The notes under the pieces were generated by a model that was not told the origin of the DNA, made no database searches, and worked only from the letters and a program-made list of their open reading frames with translations. Position numbers and translations under genes: made by a program. From Desulfocucumis sp964643075 (lineage in GTDB: Bacteria > Bacillota > Desulfotomaculia > Desulfotomaculales > Desulfocucumaceae), in the NCBI GenBank assembly GCA_964643075.1, contig CAZXQO010000023.1:5623-69622 (forward strand): a stretch of DNA of 64,000 nt, read 5' to 3'. Below, piece after piece: positions 41,892 through 47,837 of this stretch (within the stretch, counting starts at the first letter, position 1; every line of letters begins with the position of its first letter).

Positions 41892-42737
41892 GTGCGAGTT
41901 GAAATGAATATGAATACTTTCAATAAAATCTTTAACGAGAATGGTTGGCGTGAAGCTATGAAATATAAAGATAATTTCGTCCCAAAATTTTTGTACAAAT
42001 ATTATCCTATATTTGATGATCGATATGTCGATTATGATAAAGAAAATGAATCTCGGTTTGACTCTCTGAGTAATAATAAGATTTGGGTCTCAAGCTACAA
42101 AAGATTTAACGATCCTTTTGAGTTTAAAATGCTTACATTGCATAGAGAAATGATTGAAAGTAGCAACTGGGAGATAGAATTCATTGAGAAGTATTTAGAT
42201 GCTTTTAAAGATAGAACATTAATAGCCTGTTTTAGTTGTGTGGTTGAAAATAATATGCCGCTCTGGGCTCATTATGCAAGCAACCATTCTGGATATTGCG
42301 TTAAATATGCAATTACTAACCCAAAAAATATTTTTCCGGTATCATATGAACCTATACGCACAAAAATGGCCGTTATTCCAACTATGATCATATCTGAGTT
42401 AATAAAATCTTACAATCAAAATCTGAAAGAGCCAACAGAAGATTTTTATAAGTATTTTACATATCTTTATTTTTCTTTTACGTGTAAACATGTATTCTGG
42501 GAATATGAGAATGAATTTAGATTACTCTTTCTATGTATCGATCCTGTCGATGGTTTATCTGTGCCTCTTAAGAATGTCGGTTTAGCTGTAGAGGGCATAT
42601 ATTTAGGTTGTAAATGCAAAGATATCTATAAGCAAAAACTTACATCAATAGGAAGAAAACTAAAATGCGATGTTTTTGAAATGTACTTTGACGAATACTC
42701 TGAGGCTTACGAATTAAATATTAAAAAAATACTGTAA
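41892..42737 (+). CDS. DUF2971 family protein
   Basis: 281 aa, on the plus strand against all neighbours, from a GTG eight bases after GGGGGCGATAA. FVPKFLYKYYPIFDDRYVDY, ISSYKRFNDPFEFK-type WVSSYKRFNDPFEFKM, ACFSCVVENNMPLWAHYASN and HSGYCVKYAI are hallmarks of DUF2971. This family is linked to abortive-infection-type defence in some reports and is often an orphan cargo gene. The sequence is much AT-richer than the flanking transfer genes, which suggests separate acquisition. A terminator follows on the same strand. Confidence 0.8.
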   Translation: MRVEMNMNTFNKIFNENGWREAMKYKDNFVPKFLYKYYPIFDDRYVDYDKENESRFDSLSNNKIWVSSYKRFNDPFEFKMLTLHREMIESSNWEIEFIEKYLDAFKDRTLIACFSCVVENNMPLWAHYASNHSGYCVKYAITNPKNIFPVSYEPIRTKMAVIPTMIISELIKSYNQNLKEPTEDFYKYFTYLYFSFTCKHVFWEYENEFRLLFLCIDPVDGLSVPLKNVGLAVEGIYLGCKCKDIYKQKLTSIGRKLKCDVFEMYFDEYSEAYELNIKKIL

Positions 42738-42799
42738 AGTTGCGATGCATGGTTTGCAAACTCAAGCCAATTGTTGTTGCATATTATAAACATTGTGTG

Positions 42800-42833
42800 C
42801 AGCACCGATTAATATACCGGTGCTGTATTTTTA
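42800..42833 (+). terminator. Intrinsic terminator after the DUF2971 gene
   Basis: CAGCACCG, a ten-base loop and CGGTGCTG followed by TATTTTT on the plus strand. Its left arm and the 11 bases before it match 25505-25523. It overlaps the end of the convergent lipoprotein gene. Confidence 0.75.
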
Positions 42834-43375
42834 TCCATAATATTCCTGGCAATAGACAAATCCTGTTCCATCTGATAATTGCTTAACATCGTTAAGCGAT
42901 TTACAACCCATCCGTTTACGACGGACCACTCTCCATAGTTCATCCGGTCCTGCAAAAAAACAAGAGCCGCTATTAGGCGGTCACTTTCCCTTTTATAGGT
43001 ATCGGACATGGATAGATTAGTTTTCCAAAGGAGATCCCTGCCCTTGCTTTCCTGATCAGACCCGCCTTCGTTTTCTTCCAGGTTATCATATATATTCCGG
43101 TATTGAACATAGCTCTCTCCCACTAGGCCGAGGATGTAACCGTAGGCATCTTTGGGGGAAATCTCCTTGGGCATCTGTCTCAGCTGCTCTTGCACCGCCT
43201 TTTCGTCATAGCAGTCCCCAGCGAAGGTGCCTTTATCCTTGTTAGCCAGGATCTCCTCCAGTGTCAAGGGAGGGGGGTGTTTTGTCTTATCGGCCACGCA
43301 GCCGGTTGTTGCCATCACCATCACGCATCCCAGCATTAGCAGCCACACCGCATTTCTGATCCACAAAGCCAGCAA
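42809..43375 (-). CDS. Lipoprotein, VWA-less paralogue of 40357-41583
   Basis: 188 aa from a TTG six bases after AAGGGGTGAG; the longer frame overlaps the gene upstream. Lipobox TTGC after WLLMLGCVMVMA. HPPPLTLEEILANKDKGTFA, VQEQLRQMPKEISPKDAYGY and LVGESYVQYRNIYD align with the first domain of the VWA lipoprotein. SDRLIAALVFLQDRMNYGEW and VVNRLTMLSNYQ align with its end. The roughly 190-residue VWA domain is missing. It may be the ancestral helical domain or a deletion derivative acting as a competitor or partner. Confidence 0.75.
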   Translation of the reverse strand: MLALWIRNAVWLLMLGCVMVMATTGCVADKTKHPPPLTLEEILANKDKGTFAGDCYDEKAVQEQLRQMPKEISPKDAYGYILGLVGESYVQYRNIYDNLEENEGGSDQESKGRDLLWKTNLSMSDTYKRESDRLIAALVFLQDRMNYGEWSVVNGWVVNRLTMLSNYQMEQDLSIARNIMDKNTAPVY

Positions 43376-43418
43376 ATGAAGCTCACCCCTTCCTATAATT
43401 AAAAGTTTTTTAACTCCT

Positions 43419-43706
43419 CTATGCTCCCACTGCCCGCACAAATACCAGTTTCCGTAGCCGTACCGTATCCTTGACGGCTTCGGCCATATCGTTGAAGGTA
43501 AATATCCCGACTCTCTCCAGTCTTCTAAAAGGCTCAGCAGCCTTTCTTTCTGTAGAAAGCTTCTGGTAACTTGGCCACCCTTCCATTTCCATTCGAAGAA
43601 TGTCTTCCACTGCCAGGCACACCGGACCGGTTTCCCGCGTACCAGCCTTGTTAATGGCCTGCACGATAAGGTCATATCTAGTACGCTTTACTTTTTTTGC
43701 TTCCAT
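43419..43706 (-). CDS. Hypothetical protein, 95 aa
   Basis: ATG after AGGTGA, overlapping the zinc-ribbon gene by 29 bases. MEAKKVKRTRYDLIVQAINK, VCLAVEDILRMEMEGWPSYQ and FRRLERVGIFTFNDMAEAVK suggest a small folded, basic protein. No family recognised. Probably co-translated with the gene before it. Confidence 0.6.
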   Translation of the reverse strand: MEAKKVKRTRYDLIVQAINKAGTRETGPVCLAVEDILRMEMEGWPSYQKLSTERKAAEPFRRLERVGIFTFNDMAEAVKDTVRLRKLVFVRAVGA

Positions 43707-44052
43707 TAGCATCACCTGCTTCCCTGAATTCGTAAATACAACCACAGTCATGACACATCACTGTACTTTCTCCGCCCAGGTATCCGTGTACGCCGGACCC
43801 GCAGGCCGGACAGTGTGATGTTTTGAATGGTCCATCGGATATAATCAGTACAACCGGGAGAACACCTATTGGTGTTATGTTAGGTTCAATCAGCCGTACA
43901 CTGTACCCATATATATTCATACAAGAAACCTTGTGAATCTTGAGTACCCTGACTATTCCCGTAATCATCTCCTGCCGACCGCACTTACCAGCCGCATAAC
44001 GCTGTACGATGCTGTGTATACGTACCTGTGGCAGGTAATATAATCTGACCAT
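43678..44052 (-). CDS. Zinc-ribbon protein, 124 aa
   Basis: ATG eight bases after AGGAGG. The C-terminal part holds CPACGSG and CHDCGCIYEF, a four-cysteine zinc ribbon at about 80-105. The N-terminal part is basic with an Arg/Val-rich beta pattern. It may bind nucleic acid or act as a small regulator of the transfer operon. No family name is supportable. Confidence 0.65.
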   Translation of the reverse strand: MVRLYYLPQVRIHSIVQRYAAGKCGRQEMITGIVRVLKIHKVSCMNIYGYSVRLIEPNITPIGVLPVVLIISDGPFKTSHCPACGSGVHGYLGGESTVMCHDCGCIYEFREAGDANGSKKSKAY

Positions 44053-44077
44053 CGTCAAAGCCTCCTAAATATGGTAT

Positions 44078-44161
44078 TTAGGCTAGGGTTTTTTCAAGCA
44101 GTTTTTCTTTAATGCCTTCAAAGACTTGATTTGCAAATACTTGTTTTAACCATCCTTTCAT
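44078..44161 (-). CDS. Tiny protein, 27 aa, coupled to the Spo0E-like gene
   Basis: MKGWLKQVFANQVFEGIKEK plus LLEKTLA. Its ATG overlaps the TGA of the upstream Spo0E-like gene (ATGA), typical of translational coupling. An amphipathic basic helix. No family recognised. Confidence 0.45.
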   Translation of the reverse strand: MKGWLKQVFANQVFEGIKEKLLEKTLA

Positions 44162-44325
44162 ACTGCCGCATTCCTCCCTTTAGCCAGAGCATGATAATAT
44201 TCATTAATCAAATTATCAACTTCCTGGCTTTGTTTGAGGGTAAAAGAACTACCAAGTGGCATGGTATTGAGTTTCTCCCTTTCGCATTCGATTTTCTTTC
44301 GTATCACATCCATTTTTTTCGTCAT
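44158..44325 (-). CDS. Spo0E-like sporulation regulatory phosphatase
   Basis: 55 aa; ATG with AGGGGGA upstream. MDVIRKKIECEREKLN, a loop, then LKQSQEVDNLINEYYHAL reproduces the Spo0E family pattern of two helices with the SQxVDxLIxxY signature. Spo0E proteins dephosphorylate Spo0A~P and delay sporulation. On an element inserted in sporulation genes this may let the element delay commitment of its host. Family assignment is from motif and length. The biological consequence is inference. Confidence 0.75.
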   Translation of the reverse strand: MTKKMDVIRKKIECEREKLNTMPLGSSFTLKQSQEVDNLINEYYHALAKGRNAAV

Positions 44326-44340
44326 ATAATCCCCCTAAAT

Positions 44341-44368
44341 AATAAAACCCCCGGGTTATCCCCAGGGG
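44341..44368 (-). terminator. Intrinsic terminator upstream of the Spo0E-like gene
   Basis: Minus-strand CCCCTGGG, five-base loop, CCCGGGGG, then TTTTATT. It ends 16 bases before the start codon. Confidence 0.75.
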
Positions 44369-44393
44369 CAAGCCTAAACTATTTTTGGTTAAT

Positions 44394-44774
44394 CTATCTT
44401 CCGCCACCATTTATTGCATCCCAAGCCTGACCACTGTATATACTTCTCCTTCCTCCCATCTTTCCGGTTTTATATCCCTCGTTTATCGGCGACAACTCTT
44501 CAAGTAATTGCTTATTAGTATAATCCTTTTGCCCTGGCGGGAGTGGCGGCCTGACAAAGTTTGCTCTTTGTTTTCTCCTGCCTCTGTTCTTATTTTTAAG
44601 ATCAATTTCTATCCAATTTATAAAAGGAGCGACTGAGCTACAACCCAACAGCTTTAATAAAGAATTCAAACCGGTTTTCCCTGAATCTCTGTATATTTGT
44701 CGCAGTATTTGAGCCCTCCTGCCGGGTGATGTGCGATATTGCCCAGCTAATTCTCTTAATATTATTGTTGTCAC
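44394..44774 (-). CDS. Hypothetical protein, 126 aa
   Basis: GTG start overlapping the stop of the upstream gene by four bases. The first half looks helical (YRTSPGRRAQILRQIYRDSG, LLKLLGCSSVAPFINWIEID). The second is basic and Pro/Gly-rich (KNRGRRKQRANFVRPPLPPG), ending SGQAWDAINGGGR. No family recognised. It may bind DNA, as judged only from charge. Confidence 0.55.
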   Translation of the reverse strand: MTTIILRELAGQYRTSPGRRAQILRQIYRDSGKTGLNSLLKLLGCSSVAPFINWIEIDLKNKNRGRRKQRANFVRPPLPPGQKDYTNKQLLEELSPINEGYKTGKMGGRRSIYSGQAWDAINGGGR

Positions 44775-45049
44775 CGGATCATTCCTCCCCGCATCCTTTC
44801 TTTACGGAATTTTGCAAGACACAAGAAATAGTATGGAACCAATTCTTTTTTGCGTGCTATTTCAGGAGGAATTGGGTAATAAGAAATCTTCGGCCTAATA
44901 CCACATTTAATTAACGTCCTTTTAGCCAATAACTTGTATTTAATACGATTGTCTTCTGTCCCCGGGACTATGACATTCATAATTCGCACATTATCCACTT
45001 CAAATGTTTGGGATTTTCCGTTACAAACGCCTTTGCCAATCAATTCCAT
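44771..45049 (-). CDS. Hypothetical protein, 92 aa
   Basis: ATG after GGGGTGGT. MELIGKGVCNGKSQTFEVDN, VPGTEDNRIKYKLLAKRTLI, PYYFLCLAKFRKERMRGG. Small alpha/beta protein with a basic C-terminus. Coupled to the 126-aa gene downstream. Unknown function. Confidence 0.55.
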   Translation of the reverse strand: MELIGKGVCNGKSQTFEVDNVRIMNVIVPGTEDNRIKYKLLAKRTLIKCGIRPKISYYPIPPEIARKKELVPYYFLCLAKFRKERMRGGMIR

Positions 45050-45086
45050 AACATACCACCCCAATATTTTGAAAACGTGCTTAGCC

Positions 45087-45153
45087 GGACATTACAATGC
45101 CCGCACCCGGCCCGCCAGCGAGTAGGCGCACGTCTATAGGGCCGGATATGTCC
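45087..45153. other. Large two-step hairpin between small genes
   Basis: GGACAT (45087) pairs with ATGTCC (45148), and inside it CCGGCCC (45107) with GGGCCGG (45139); the loop is GC-rich. No T-run, so not a terminator. The 154 bases around it hold no gene. It could be a regulatory RNA structure or a DNA site such as a transfer origin. Confidence 0.5.
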
Positions 45154-45203
45154 CTATTATCATCAAACAGGATTTGAAAAAAATTTAGCGCCGAGCCTAG
45201 CTC

Positions 45204-45392
45204 TTACGTTCGCGCCAGAAAGGTGGAACCTAAAACGGAGACCTCCCCAGGGGACCGCAATAGACGCCCAAGTATTAAACTTGGAAAAATGAAGTTGTCA
45301 CTTTTCAGTATCATAAACCTCTGAAAAATGCGGGGTCCAATCCTAACATTAAACCTTCGGGCTGCTTTTTGGTTACTACCCCCGTTCCTCAC
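45204..45392 (-). CDS. Hypothetical basic protein, 62 aa
   Basis: GTG start overlapping the stop of the 84-aa gene in a GTGA arrangement. MRNGGSNQKAARRFNVRIGP, RFMILKSDNFIFPSLILGRL, ending SVLGSTFLART. No family recognised. The overlap is the main evidence that it is real. Confidence 0.45.
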   Translation of the reverse strand: MRNGGSNQKAARRFNVRIGPRIFQRFMILKSDNFIFPSLILGRLLRSPGEVSVLGSTFLART

Positions 45393-45643
45393 CTAAGTCC
45401 AGCCCTTCCCGTCTGCGGATTTTCACCGCCCTCCCGAAGAAGGTAATGGCACACGTCCGGGTACACGCTGCCATCTGTTTGGTTTACGTTCCGTCTGGCT
45501 TCACTTTTTACGGCAGTTCCGCCGACTCCCACCGCCACTGCTCTGGTGATTCCGTTTAGCGCGAAAAATCGCGTCCGTTTACCCAGGCTTTTCTTTACAA
45601 AAGGACAAACCTCAAATGTAAAGTGTGGAAATTGTACCTGCAT
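45389..45643 (-). CDS. Hypothetical protein, 84 aa
   Basis: ATG five bases after AGAGGG. MQVQFPHFTFEVCPFVKKSL, GITRAVAVGVGGTAVKSEAR, VNQTDGSVYPDVCHYLLREG. It is the second gene of the leftward operon that starts at the 46.05-kb promoter. No family recognised. Confidence 0.5.
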   Translation of the reverse strand: MQVQFPHFTFEVCPFVKKSLGKRTRFFALNGITRAVAVGVGGTAVKSEARRNVNQTDGSVYPDVCHYLLREGGENPQTGRAGLR

Positions 45644-45728
45644 TAAACCCTCTGGCGGCACGCTCCCCGGGCAATTATCCCTGCCCCAAAGCATACCGTC
45701 TGTATATTTTTTGGAGGTTTTTTTGCAT

Positions 45729-46013
45729 TTATGTAGAATTTGCTATTTTAATATCGTTGCAAGCAAGTAAGGTATTGCATCCACGTAACGGTTCATTTAG
45801 AGAAAATAGATCCTCAAACGTTTTATGTGGAAACGCTATTAATGCTCCGACAACAAAATCTATACCTGGATCGTTATGTCTTGGATCACTGTCTGGTAAC
45901 CGTACTCTCCACAGTTGAGTTCTTGAAATACTCATCATTTTTGATAATTTTATATCCGTCAATGCTTTAGTTAACTCATTAAAAACATCCATCTTTAACT
46001 TTACATAAGCCAA
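45729..46013 (-). CDS. Small HTH-like protein, first gene of the leftward operon
   Basis: 94 aa from a TTG seven bases after GGGAGG. MAYVKLKMDVFNELTKALTD followed by IKLSKMMSISRTQLWRVRLP reads like a Cro/XRE-type helix-turn-helix. GIDFVVGALIAFPHKTFEDL looks like the domain end. It is divergent from the XRE repressor gene, in the place of a Cro- or Xis-type regulator in ICEs. DNA binding is inferred, not proven by a motif match. Confidence 0.65.
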   Translation of the reverse strand: MAYVKLKMDVFNELTKALTDIKLSKMMSISRTQLWRVRLPDSDPRHNDPGIDFVVGALIAFPHKTFEDLFSLNEPLRGCNTLLACNDIKIANST

Positions 46014-46033
46014 TATCGTCCCTCCCTTCGATG

Positions 46034-46130
46034 TTGCGTTGTTGTAAATATAATATCATTTTAGTGCTGTGCACGCAAGTGTTAAATTGAAATTTTATTT
46101 GCGTTTTCGTAATTGTTTCGTTGGCGCAAT
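46034..46130. promoter_or_regulatory. Candidate operator array with TTGCGT-type motifs
   Basis: TTGCGT occurs at about 46034 and 46100 on the plus strand and as ACGCAA at 46073. GGCGCAA lies at 46123. The 46073/46100 pair forms an inverted repeat across the space between the two promoters. This arrangement suits an ImmR-like repressor acting on both directions. Confidence 0.45.
46050..46078 (-). promoter_or_regulatory. SigA-type promoter of the leftward operon
   Basis: On the minus strand TTGCGT, a 17-base spacer and TATTAT, about 35 bases before the TTG of the 94-aa gene. It should drive the leftward transfer/accessory operon and is the natural target of the divergent repressor. Confidence 0.75.
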
Positions 46131-46144
46131 TTTTGGGTTATAAT
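46113..46144 (+). promoter_or_regulatory. Probable promoter of the XRE repressor gene
   Basis: TATAAT at 46139-46144 on the plus strand, about 20 bases before the repressor start; the -35 is poor (TTGTTT with a 20-base gap). A weak promoter for a repressor under self-control is plausible. Confidence 0.45.
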
Positions 46145-46162
46145 ATATGCGAGGTGTAAACA

Positions 46163-46531
46163 GTGGCCGAATCAATTGGAAAAATAATAAAACATTTAAG
46201 GATTCAAGCTGGTTACAAATCGCTTGGGGAACTACACAGAGAATCGGGCGTGCCAATATCAACACTATCAAGAATAGAATCCGGAATACAAAAACCCCAG
46301 CCAGAAACATTGACAAGGCTGGCTCCATATTTAAACGTATCTCAAGAAAAACTTATGGCCGCTGCTGGATACCTTGATGAAACAAGACAAGGAAAAATCC
46401 GCACATATGATGATAGACTTGAAGTATTTTTGCGAGCAATTGGAAAACTCTCACCGGAAGGGAAAGAAAAAGTTTACGACTACATCGAATATGTAAAATC
46501 CCAGGAAAACAAAAAAAAGAAAAAAAGTTGA
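46163..46531 (+). CDS. XRE-family repressor (ImmR-like)
   Basis: 122 aa from a GTG with GAGGTG upstream. HTH: IGKIIKHLRIQAGYKSLGEL, then SGVPISTLSRIESGIQKPQP. The C-terminal region has LSPEGKEKVYDYIEYVKSQE and a poly-Lys end. With an ImmA/IrrE protease directly downstream, this is the ICEBs1-type control pair. The repressor holds the leftward operon silent until cleaved. Plus strand and AT-rich. Confidence 0.88.
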   Translation: MAESIGKIIKHLRIQAGYKSLGELHRESGVPISTLSRIESGIQKPQPETLTRLAPYLNVSQEKLMAAAGYLDETRQGKIRTYDDRLEVFLRAIGKLSPEGKEKVYDYIEYVKSQENKKKKKS

Positions 46532-46596
46532 CATTATGGCTACATGCTTGAATATAAATATCCCAGGAAAACAGCAGGAAAAACGATAAAAATTTT

Positions 46597-46635
46597 GAAC
46601 CACCACTTTAAGAAGTGGTGGTTCAATTGCTTTTA
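46597..46635 (+). terminator. Hairpin between repressor and protease genes
   Basis: GAACCACCACTT, TAAG loop, AAGTGGTGGTTC: a perfect 12-bp stem followed by AATTGCTTTT. It could attenuate protease expression relative to the repressor. Confidence 0.6.
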
Positions 46636-46670
46636 TAAGCATTCGTCAAATAATAACAGGAGTTGACATT

Positions 46671-47408
46671 ATGGATAATTTAATTGCAATTATTAAGGCA
46701 AGAGTGCTTTATTATGACATAAAACCAATTTATCCTCTAAATGTATTTTGGCTTGCCAATCATATAACTGGTAAGCCAATCCAAGTAAACAAAGAAGATT
46801 TTCCGGTAAATATATGTGCAATGATCTTAAATGAACCTGATTACGACAAAACATATATTGCCGTAAATAAGAACCGCACAACTGCAAGCCAACGATTTGC
46901 TATTGTGCATGAATTAGCACACGTATATTTAGGACATAGAGGGAAAATAAGCGTTATTGAAGATGAGGAAGACCCTGTTCTACGGGCTGAAGCAGATGCC
47001 TTTGCTACAGAGCTACTTGCACCAAAAGACAGAATTTTATCATTAGCATGCAAATACAGCGAACCATTCCACTTAATATATCAAATCAGAAAAAGCCACA
47101 ATGTAAGCCTTGAGATGACTTGTCGTCGGCTATTAGAATTAGAAATATTCCGTGGTGCTTTTGTATGCTTTAATGAATCGGGTTCCCTTTTTAATTATAA
47201 AACAGAAGGCTTTAATATTGATCTAAATAGAATTCTCAATCTTCCAAAAATTGAACGTGGTTGCTCTATAATCAGACGAGGGACAATTAATGGCATACCA
47301 ATGACTCTTCACTATCAAAGATTCAAGCAAAGTGGAAAGTATCTAGCCGCATGGATTGATGATACTACGACATCAGACAACAACCCCAATTTAGCCTTAT
47401 GGGCTTGA
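46671..47408 (+). CDS. ImmA/IrrE-type metallopeptidase
   Basis: 245 aa; ATG shortly after AGGAG. The zinc site is HELAHVYLGH with the third ligand region EADAFATELLAP. The N-terminal part (PLNVFWLANHITGKPIQVNK) is typical of the family. It cleaves the XRE repressor after a DNA-damage or cell-signal cue and so induces excision and transfer. The C-terminal 90 residues (GCSIIRRGTINGIPMTLHYQ) may be the sensing part. The 14 bases AGTTGACATTATGG at its start also occur at 46526-46539. Confidence 0.9.
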   Translation: MDNLIAIIKARVLYYDIKPIYPLNVFWLANHITGKPIQVNKEDFPVNICAMILNEPDYDKTYIAVNKNRTTASQRFAIVHELAHVYLGHRGKISVIEDEEDPVLRAEADAFATELLAPKDRILSLACKYSEPFHLIYQIRKSHNVSLEMTCRRLLELEIFRGAFVCFNESGSLFNYKTEGFNIDLNRILNLPKIERGCSIIRRGTINGIPMTLHYQRFKQSGKYLAAWIDDTTTSDNNPNLALWA

Positions 47409-47518
47409 TTAGAATCCGGGAACCTTGCGTCACTCGCACATCACGGCGCATATGCAGTTCTTGGAAATGATAGCAGCGATTATCTCTTTCAAATCCTTTT
47501 CTTGCTTGGCTATAAGTT

Positions 47519-47740
47519 TCACTGCATTCCCATTGAAATATATCCGATATTGACTATGTTAATATTATGCTGTTCTCCTACTGAATCAATTATTTTTATT
47601 ATATCAGCTGATTTTTCAATAATTTTTGCCTGAGATATTGTTCTTCTGCCCGTATCCTTCTTATTTCGAAATACAAAGCTCACTGGCGTATTAGTTCCGA
47701 TATTCTGAGTAATAAACTGTTCTATTTGTTCTTTTTTCAA
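47519..47740 (-). CDS. Small protein, 73 aa
   Basis: TTG six bases after GGAGG. MKKEQIEQFITQNIGTNTPV, SFVFRNKKDTGRRTISQAKI, then IDSVGEQHNINIVNIGYISM. A short helix followed by five predicted strands, the size of an Sm/SH3-like barrel. That comparison is only a pattern impression. Convergent with the protease gene and downstream of the SMC-like ATPase. Confidence 0.55.
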   Translation of the reverse strand: MKKEQIEQFITQNIGTNTPVSFVFRNKKDTGRRTISQAKIIEKSADIIKIIDSVGEQHNINIVNIGYISMGMQ

Positions 47741-47837
47741 TAATTACCTCCCACAGTCGAACTATGTTCATGAATTATCATATAAATACATTATAATATA
47801 ATATGGATATTAGGAATGTAATACCGATTTTTTCTCC

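Noticed and set aside
42809..43675. Long version of the VWA-less lipoprotein (288 aa)
   Set aside because: The first 100 residues overlap the 95-aa gene in another frame; a TTG with a good ribosome site sits just before the lipoprotein signal.
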